Below are positions 59,486 to 64,000 of a DNA stretch of 64,000 nt, in pieces. The notes under the pieces are model-generated. The model saw nothing but the letters and a program-made list of their open reading frames with translations. It did not search any database and was not told where the DNA came from. The stretch's first letter is position 1; each line of letters begins with the position of its first letter. The stretch is from Marivivens aquimaris (lineage in GTDB: Bacteria > Pseudomonadota > Alphaproteobacteria > Rhodobacterales > Rhodobacteraceae): positions 2,075,001 to 2,139,000 of the forward strand of contig NZ_JADBGB010000001.1 in assembly GCF_015220045.1 (NCBI RefSeq). Reading direction: 5' to 3'. The translations under genes were made by a program, and so were the position numbers.

Positions 59486-60304
59486 ATGGGATTTCCGGGC
59501 GTATGGATGACCGAGAGCGAGAGCATGGTGTACCGTGTGGTGCCCAAATGTGCATGTTCGAGCATCGGCCAGATCATGTTCTATTCGGACCACGGCCGCT
59601 TTTTCGATGGCGACATCCATGATTCCACCTCGGGTCTGCACAAGTGGTCTCAAGACGAGAGTCAGGCGCCCATCACGGAGAACGTGAAGTCCCACAAAAG
59701 CTATGCCTACAGCTGCGTGCGCAATCCCTACACGCGCATCCTGTCGTCTTTCTTTGACAAGATCGCGGGCATCCAGCGCAACGGTCGCCGGTATCGCGGC
59801 AACCTTGTGCCGCAACTGACGCAGAAGTACGGCATTCAGGTCGGCTCGCCCGAGGACAACTTCGACTTCGACCAGATCCAGTCGTTCCGCCGCTTCCTGC
59901 TGTTCGCGCGCGACACCATCCGTTTCAAGCGCCCCATGGACCCCGATATCCACTGGTCGGCCATGTCGGGCCACATCGCCACGTTCATCGTGAACGGCGG
60001 GCGCTACGATAACATCTTCTGGACCGAGAAATTCAACGAAGGAATGCAGAGCGTCCTCGACAACATCGAAACGCCGCATCCCATCGACCTGAACAACATC
60101 CCGCGCTTCAACGAAAGCGAAGGCCACGGACCCAAGCGTCTGCATCCGGTCGAGGATTACTTCGACGATCTTTCGATGCATCTGGTCTACGAAATCTACA
60201 AGAAGGACTTCCAGCTCTTCAAATACGATTTCGAAAACCCGTCGAACAAGATGCCGATCGGAGAGATCGACCTCGACGAGGTTCATGCCAAACTGGGCGA
60301 CTAA
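59486..60304 (+). CDS. Sulfotransferase family 2 protein
   Basis: This 272-residue enzyme has the two PAPS-binding motifs of carbohydrate sulfotransferases: VPKCACSSI near residue 19 (5'-phosphosulfate loop) and SCVRNPYTRILSSF near residue 75 (3'-phosphate binding). It would transfer sulfate to a glycan or lipid head group. It is divergent from the GT14-DUF5928 gene across 148 bases. GGGGA lies 6 bases before the ATG. Confidence 0.87.
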   Translation: MGFPGVWMTESESMVYRVVPKCACSSIGQIMFYSDHGRFFDGDIHDSTSGLHKWSQDESQAPITENVKSHKSYAYSCVRNPYTRILSSFFDKIAGIQRNGRRYRGNLVPQLTQKYGIQVGSPEDNFDFDQIQSFRRFLLFARDTIRFKRPMDPDIHWSAMSGHIATFIVNGGRYDNIFWTEKFNEGMQSVLDNIETPHPIDLNNIPRFNESEGHGPKRLHPVEDYFDDLSMHLVYEIYKKDFQLFKYDFENPSNKMPIGEIDLDEVHAKLGD

Positions 60305-60306
60305 CG

Positions 60307-60334
60307 AAAAAGCCGGCGTCTCCGCCGGCTTTTC
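60307..60334. terminator. Bidirectional terminator between the sulfotransferase and adenosine kinase genes
   Basis: AAGCCGGCG and CGCCGGCTT form a tight stem with A and T runs on the two sides. Confidence 0.85.
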
Positions 60335-60337
60335 TGT

Positions 60338-61324
60338 TTAGAGGTTGTTCTCGGCGAAAAGCGCCTTGAGGTCCGTTTCGGCACGCGGCCCGACCTGACG
60401 GATCACCTGCCCCGCCACGAGGCAGCCCATACGTCCGCAGGTCTCCATGTCGCGGCCAGTGACCATGCCATAGATGAAGCCAGCGGCGAAACCGTCGCCC
60501 GCGCCCGTCGCATCCACAGGCACGATCTTTTCGACGGGCACGTCGGTGCGTTCGCCGTTTGCAATGATGGTCACACCGTCGCCAGAACGGGTGCAGGCCA
60601 CCAGCGGGCAAATCTCGGCGGTTTTCTTCAGGGCTTCTTCCAGATCGTCGGTTTCGAACAGCGACTTGATCTCGTCTTCGTTGCCGATGACGTAGTCGAG
60701 TTCGTTTTCGATCAGGCTCAGGAAGTCGGCGCGGTGACGCTCGACGCAGAACGGATCGGAAATCGCGATACCTGCCTTGCCGCCGTTTCCGCTACAGGCG
60801 CGGGCCATCGCGGTGAAAGCTTCCTTACCCTTGTCCTTGTCGAACAGGTAACCTTCGAGGAACACGGCCTCGGAGTCCGCAGCCACGGCTAGATCGACGT
60901 CCTCGGTGCCCAGTTCGGCCGAAACGCCGAGGTAGGTGTTCATCGAACGCTCGCCATCGGGCGAGACGAAGATCATCGAACGAGAGGTCGGCAGCTCAGC
61001 GCCAGCCACCGGCGGGTTCACGAAAGCGGTGCCCACCTTCTCCATCGCGTCGGCGTAGAAACGGCCAAGCGCATCGTCACGCACGCGGCCCACGAACGCG
61101 GTGCGCGCACCCAGCGCGCCCAGACCTGCCAGCGTGTTGGCGACCGAACCACCAGCGGCCTGCTTGCGGTCTTCCATCGACGCATAGAGCAGTTCGGCAC
61201 GTTCGCGCTCGACCAGCTGCATGATGCCTTTTTCGATGTCCATCAGCTCCAGAAAGCTGTCGTCAGCATGGGCGATAACATCGACGATGGCGTTGCCGAT
61301 GCCGACAACCTGATACTTCTTCAT
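60338..61324 (-). CDS. PfkB-family adenosine kinase
   Basis: This 328-residue kinase has the PfkB signatures GGSVANTLAGLGALG (about 59-73) and DATGAGDGFAAGF (the catalytic aspartate is the second D). The NAIVDVIA start is typical of adenosine/ribokinase-like enzymes in this class. Its ATG overlaps the nth stop by 4 bases, so the two are coupled. Adenosine is the likely substrate by family resemblance, not proven. Confidence 0.88.
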   Translation of the reverse strand: MKKYQVVGIGNAIVDVIAHADDSFLELMDIEKGIMQLVERERAELLYASMEDRKQAAGGSVANTLAGLGALGARTAFVGRVRDDALGRFYADAMEKVGTAFVNPPVAGAELPTSRSMIFVSPDGERSMNTYLGVSAELGTEDVDLAVAADSEAVFLEGYLFDKDKGKEAFTAMARACSGNGGKAGIAISDPFCVERHRADFLSLIENELDYVIGNEDEIKSLFETDDLEEALKKTAEICPLVACTRSGDGVTIIANGERTDVPVEKIVPVDATGAGDGFAAGFIYGMVTGRDMETCGRMGCLVAGQVIRQVGPRAETDLKALFAENNL

Positions 61325-61965
61325 AGGTTCTTGTCCTCGAATTGACACAAGTCGCGGATCAGACAGGCCGCGCATTTGGGTTTACGGGCGACGCACGTAT
61401 ACCGTCCGTGCAGAATTAGCCAGTGGTGAGCGTGCTGCTGGAAATGTGCGGGGATGTGGTCTTCGATCGCGCGCTCGACTGCGTCCACGTTTTTGCCCAC
61501 CGCGATTCCCGTGCGATTGCCGACGCGAAAGATATGCGTGTCCACCGCCTGCGCGGGGTGCTTGAACCACATATTCAGCACCACGTTCGCTGTCTTCCGT
61601 CCCACCCCAGGCAGCGATTGCAGTGCCGCGCGGCTGGCAGGAACCTGTCCGCCGTATTCATCAACGAGGATGCGGGACAATTTAATGACGTTCTTGGCCT
61701 TCTGGCGGAACAGCCCGATGGTCTTGATGTGCTCGGTCACGCCCTCTTCGCCGAGGTCGAGCATCTTCTGCGGCGTATCGGCAATCTTGAACAGCTCGCG
61801 CGTCGCCTTGTTCACGCCCGCGTCCGTCGCTTGGGCCGACAAAGCCACCGCAACGACCAGCGTGAACGCGTTCACATGCTCCAGCTCCCCCTTCGGTTCG
61901 GCTTCCGCCGCTTCGAAGCGAGAAAAAATTTCGTTGATCGTGTGATAATCGAGCTGCTTGACCAT
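61321..61965 (-). CDS. nth: Endonuclease III
   Basis: This 214-residue DNA glycosylase/AP lyase removes oxidised pyrimidines. It has the helix-hairpin-helix LPGVGRKTANVVL with the catalytic lysine, the catalytic aspartate in VDTHIFRVGNR, and the 4Fe-4S cysteines spaced C-x6-C-x2-C-x5-C at the C-terminus. A much longer frame is open upstream, but family length and alignment place the start at 61965. Confidence 0.95.
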   Translation of the reverse strand: MVKQLDYHTINEIFSRFEAAEAEPKGELEHVNAFTLVVAVALSAQATDAGVNKATRELFKIADTPQKMLDLGEEGVTEHIKTIGLFRQKAKNVIKLSRILVDEYGGQVPASRAALQSLPGVGRKTANVVLNMWFKHPAQAVDTHIFRVGNRTGIAVGKNVDAVERAIEDHIPAHFQQHAHHWLILHGRYTCVARKPKCAACLIRDLCQFEDKNL

Positions 61966-62190
61966 GGGGTGAGGTATGCCCGTACCTGCCTGATCAGGCA
62001 AGGAAAGATGCCCGCGAAGCGCGGAAGGCACCGCTGTTATCGGATATCTGCTTTGCACCAAAGTATGGACTATCTGCCAGAATGGCGGAACTTTGCCGCC
62101 TTTCATCTCGTTATTGGATATCAGAAGCGCTTGCCGCATGAATACCGCAGCAACGCGCTGACATGCGCAAAACAAAACGGATTTTATACT

Positions 62191-62850
62191 ATGATTCTCG
62201 CTCGTTCCTCGCTCGCCCTCGCAGCAGCCGCAGTGATCGGTCTCTCGGCCTGTACCGAAATGACCTCGCCGGACAACCCGAACCGTAACGCTCAGACCGG
62301 CGCTCTCGTAGGTGCAGGCATCGGCGCTCTCATCGGTTCGAAGCAGGGCGACAGCGCTCGCGAAAACACCCGTAACGCCGTTCTGGGCGCAGCTGTCGGC
62401 GCTGGCCTCGGTGCGGTCGGCGGTGCTGCTCTGGACCGTCAGGAAGCAGAACTGCGTCAGCAGCTCGGCAACAACGTTGGCCTCGTGAACACCGGCAGCC
62501 AGCTGGTCGTCACCATGCCGCAGGACATCCTGTTCGCAACCGACAGCGCTTCGCTGACCGGCGCGCTCCAGGGCGACCTCTACACCGTTGCTCGTTCGAT
62601 CAACAACTACCCGAACACCACCGTGAACGTCGTTGGCCACACCGACAACACCGGTAGTGCCGCTTACAACATGGACCTCTCGCAGCGCCGCGCTCAGGCC
62701 GTTTCGTCGGTTCTGATCAACGCTGGCGTCTCGGCTTCGCGTCTCAACGTCATCGGCCGCGGCGAAGACCAGCCGGTCGCAGACAACCTGACCGCAGCTG
62801 GCCGCGCTCAGAACCGTCGCGTAGAGATCGTCATCACGCCGAACGGCTAA
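62191..62850 (+). CDS. OmpA-family lipoprotein with glycine-zipper
   Basis: This 219-residue outer-membrane lipoprotein has a lipobox LSAC (C21), a glycine-zipper region (about 36-82, GALVGAGIGALIG and AVGAGLGAVGGAAL) and an OmpA peptidoglycan-binding domain (about 105-219, VVGHTDNTGSAAYNMDLSQRRA). It probably tethers the outer membrane to the wall. The frame is open back into nth antisense, but the signal sequence fixes the start. The 225 bases upstream hold no gene; they contain the 14-base palindrome TGCCTGATCAGGCA. Confidence 0.9.
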   Translation: MILARSSLALAAAAVIGLSACTEMTSPDNPNRNAQTGALVGAGIGALIGSKQGDSARENTRNAVLGAAVGAGLGAVGGAALDRQEAELRQQLGNNVGLVNTGSQLVVTMPQDILFATDSASLTGALQGDLYTVARSINNYPNTTVNVVGHTDNTGSAAYNMDLSQRRAQAVSSVLINAGVSASRLNVIGRGEDQPVADNLTAAGRAQNRRVEIVITPNG

Positions 62851-62874
62851 GCGGATCTCCGATTAACGATCATT

Positions 62875-62903
62875 GGGGCTGCCTTCGGGCGGCCCCTTTT
62901 TTG
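62875..62903 (+). terminator. Terminator of the OmpA lipoprotein gene
   Basis: GGGGCTGCC and GGCGGCCCC pair around a short loop, followed by six T. Confidence 0.85.
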
Positions 62904-62925
62904 TTGGATTGTGCGACAGGCGGCC

Positions 62926-62944
62926 TGGTCATATATTCTGACCA
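62926..62944 (+). promoter_or_regulatory. Candidate autoregulatory operator of the GntR-family gene
   Basis: TGGTCA and TGACCA are perfect inverted repeats with a seven-base AT-rich centre, ending 14 bases before the regulator's start. FadR/PdhR-type regulators use TGGT/ACCA half-sites. Confidence 0.55.
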
Positions 62945-62958
62945 AACCGGAGACCATC

Positions 62959-63726
62959 ATGCCGTTCGAGAAAATCACGCAGGAAAAGCTGTCACAGGAA
63001 GTCGTCCGTCAGGTCGAGGGCCTTATTCTGCGGGGCATCTTGCGTCCCGGCGAGCGTCTGCCCTCCGAACGTGAACTCTCCGACCGCCTCGGTGTGTCCC
63101 GCCCTTCCCTGCGCGAAGCCCTCTCTGACCTGCAAGAGCGCGGCCTGCTGGTCAGCAAAGCCGGTGCAGGTGTCTTCGTGGCCGATGTGCTGGGGTCCGC
63201 CTTTTCCAAGGCACTGGTGACGCTGTTCTCCACCCACGAAGAGGCCGTCTTCGACTACATCGCCTTCCGCCGCGATATGGAGGGGCTGGCTGCAGAGCGC
63301 GCCGCGCGTCTCGGCTCCGACACGGACCTCAAGGTCATCGACGCGATCTTCAAGAAGATGGAAGCCGCCCACCCCAAGCGCAACGCGACGGACGAAGCGC
63401 AGCTGGATGCCGATTTCCACCTCGCGATCATCGAGGCGAGCCACAACGTCATCATGCTCCACATGATGCGTTCCATGTACCAACTGCTGCGTGAGGGCGT
63501 GTTCTATAACCGCCAGATCATGTTCAAGCAGCGCACAACACGCAGCGAACTCCTTGAACAGCACCGCGCCATCAACGACGCTCTCCAGAAGCGTGACCCC
63601 GAAGGTGCACGCGCCGCTGTGGCCCAGCACCTCGATTTCGTGCAGCAGGCGCTTGAGGACCAGCAGAAGGCCGATCGCAACGAGGCCATCGCCCGCAAGC
63701 GCTACGAACACGAACTCAACCGCTGA
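62959..63726 (+). CDS. FadR/GntR-family (FCD domain) transcriptional regulator
   Basis: This 255-residue regulator has an N-terminal winged helix (RPGERLPSERELSDRLGVSRPSLREAL, about 27-53) and a C-terminal FCD effector domain whose metal ligands appear as DADFHLAI and two later histidines. Such proteins (LldR, PdhR, GlcC) respond to organic acids. The target is not obvious here: the neighbours are an OmpA lipoprotein and ATP synthase. CGGAG precedes the ATG at 62959. Confidence 0.9.
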   Translation: MPFEKITQEKLSQEVVRQVEGLILRGILRPGERLPSERELSDRLGVSRPSLREALSDLQERGLLVSKAGAGVFVADVLGSAFSKALVTLFSTHEEAVFDYIAFRRDMEGLAAERAARLGSDTDLKVIDAIFKKMEAAHPKRNATDEAQLDADFHLAIIEASHNVIMLHMMRSMYQLLREGVFYNRQIMFKQRTTRSELLEQHRAINDALQKRDPEGARAAVAQHLDFVQQALEDQQKADRNEAIARKRYEHELNR

Positions 63727-63732
63727 AACGAA

Positions 63733-63765
63733 AAACGCCCCGCCTGATCTCTCAGGCAGGGCGCT
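63733..63765 (-). terminator. Terminator of the atpF operon (minus strand)
   Basis: GCCCTGCCTGA and TCAGGCGGGGC pair around a four-base loop and are followed on the minus strand by TTTTT. On the plus strand, after the GntR gene, there is no T run. Confidence 0.8.
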
Positions 63766-63783
63766 TAAAAGCTTTAGAAGCGT

Positions 63784-64000
63784 TTAGTGCAGCTTGGCGT
63801 CAACAGTCTTGATCGAATCGTCGATCAGCTTGTTGGCCTCGGCGGCGGTCATCTGCTTGGCGATAACTTCGCGGGCAGCCTTGACAGCAACGTTGATTGC
63901 GCTGTCGCGCACTTCTTTCACTGCGGAAGCCTGAGCAGCGTTGATCTGCTCTTCAGCGGAAGCCAGACGGCGTGCAACCGACGTGGCGATATCCGCTTTG
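63784..64000 (-). CDS. atpF: ATP synthase F0 subunit b, C-terminal part
   Basis: The last 72 codons of a gene that continues past the window edge. The encoded sequence is a charged, alanine-rich helix (IATSVARRLASAEEQINAAQ, then AVKAAREVIAKQM) ending VDAKLH, matching the C-terminal half of the peripheral stalk subunit b. In this group the F0 genes form an operon atpIBEF'F; the terminator downstream fits its end. Subunit b versus b' cannot be decided fully from this fragment. Confidence 0.8.
   Translation of the reverse strand, partial: KADIATSVARRLASAEEQINAAQASAVKEVRDSAINVAVKAAREVIAKQMTAAEANKLIDDSIKTVDAKLH

Noticed and set aside
61966..62640. A long upstream extension of nth
   Set aside because: It runs antisense through the OmpA lipoprotein gene and has no family similarity; endonuclease III is normally about 210 residues.
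1..64000. CRISPR arrays, insertion sequences, prophage or toxin-antitoxin modules
   Set aside because: No regularly spaced direct repeats, transposase, integrase or paired toxin-antitoxin genes were found on either strand.

Overview
The window looks like chromosomal DNA of an alphaproteobacterium of the family Rhodobacteraceae (Roseobacter-type). It is GC-rich with dense, often overlapping genes. The clues are families typical of that group: DUF1013/TrcR, DUF1523, DUF2125, DUF1285, a Hint-domain protein, a GT14-DUF5928 protein, and COQ9 divergent to rpsU. No phage, insertion sequence, CRISPR array or plasmid gene was seen. Most genes are housekeeping or central metabolism; the less explained signals lie in intergenic regions and small ORFs.

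Layout. 1-9.7 kb: the 5' part of an ExbB/TolQ-like channel gene, a ChaC-type cyclotransferase, DUF2125, a hisC-tyrC-extensin operon, ada, rpsD with a structured leader, a Hint protein and an LpxR-like outer membrane protein. 9.8-14.3 kb: a pair of YdcZ-type transporters, tRNA-Glu, the 4.5S SRP RNA, then dnaX, a small membrane protein, ybaB and recR. 14.3-22.1 kb: DUF1013, RNase T2, an L,D-transpeptidase, a quinone oxidoreductase, COQ9/rpsU, lrp/ald and mscL, and a GST. 22.1-28.2 kb (minus strand): rpe, a 48-codon ORF coupled to a response regulator and kinase, then metallophosphoesterase, GT21, DedA and GT2 genes that resemble the PlcP-Agt membrane-lipid remodelling system used under phosphorus limitation.

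28.3-39.9 kb: an AraC regulator, small membrane proteins, a second L,D-transpeptidase, an Imm22-like protein, an alpha/beta hydrolase, gabD, a large secreted phytase-like esterase preceded by three 11-bp-spaced Pho-box units, a methyltransferase, purU, hyi and DUF1285. 40.0-46.7 kb: a four-gene MoxR/DUF58/BatA-DUF4159/VWA operon. 46.7-53.1 kb: DUF599, glcDEF (glycolate oxidase), a trypsin-like protease and an Hsp20 gene with a sigma-32-type promoter, followed by a candidate sRNA. 53.1-64.0 kb: polA, a CHCC zinc-finger protein, an ABC ATPase without a visible permease, HIT, GT14 and sulfotransferase genes in divergent arrangement, adenosine kinase-nth, an OmpA lipoprotein, a GntR/FCD regulator and the 3' end of an ATP synthase subunit b gene.

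Cross-cutting signals. A GC-rich palindromic element occurs six times, each time directly after (or across) a gene's 3' end and in the same orientation relative to that gene. One copy supplies the last codons and stop of glcD and runs up to the glcE start. Two inverted copies flank the candidate sRNA, whose hairpin exposes CCUCCC. Together with the 48-codon two-component-linked ORF, the Pho box and the lipid-remodelling operon, these are the parts most worth following up.
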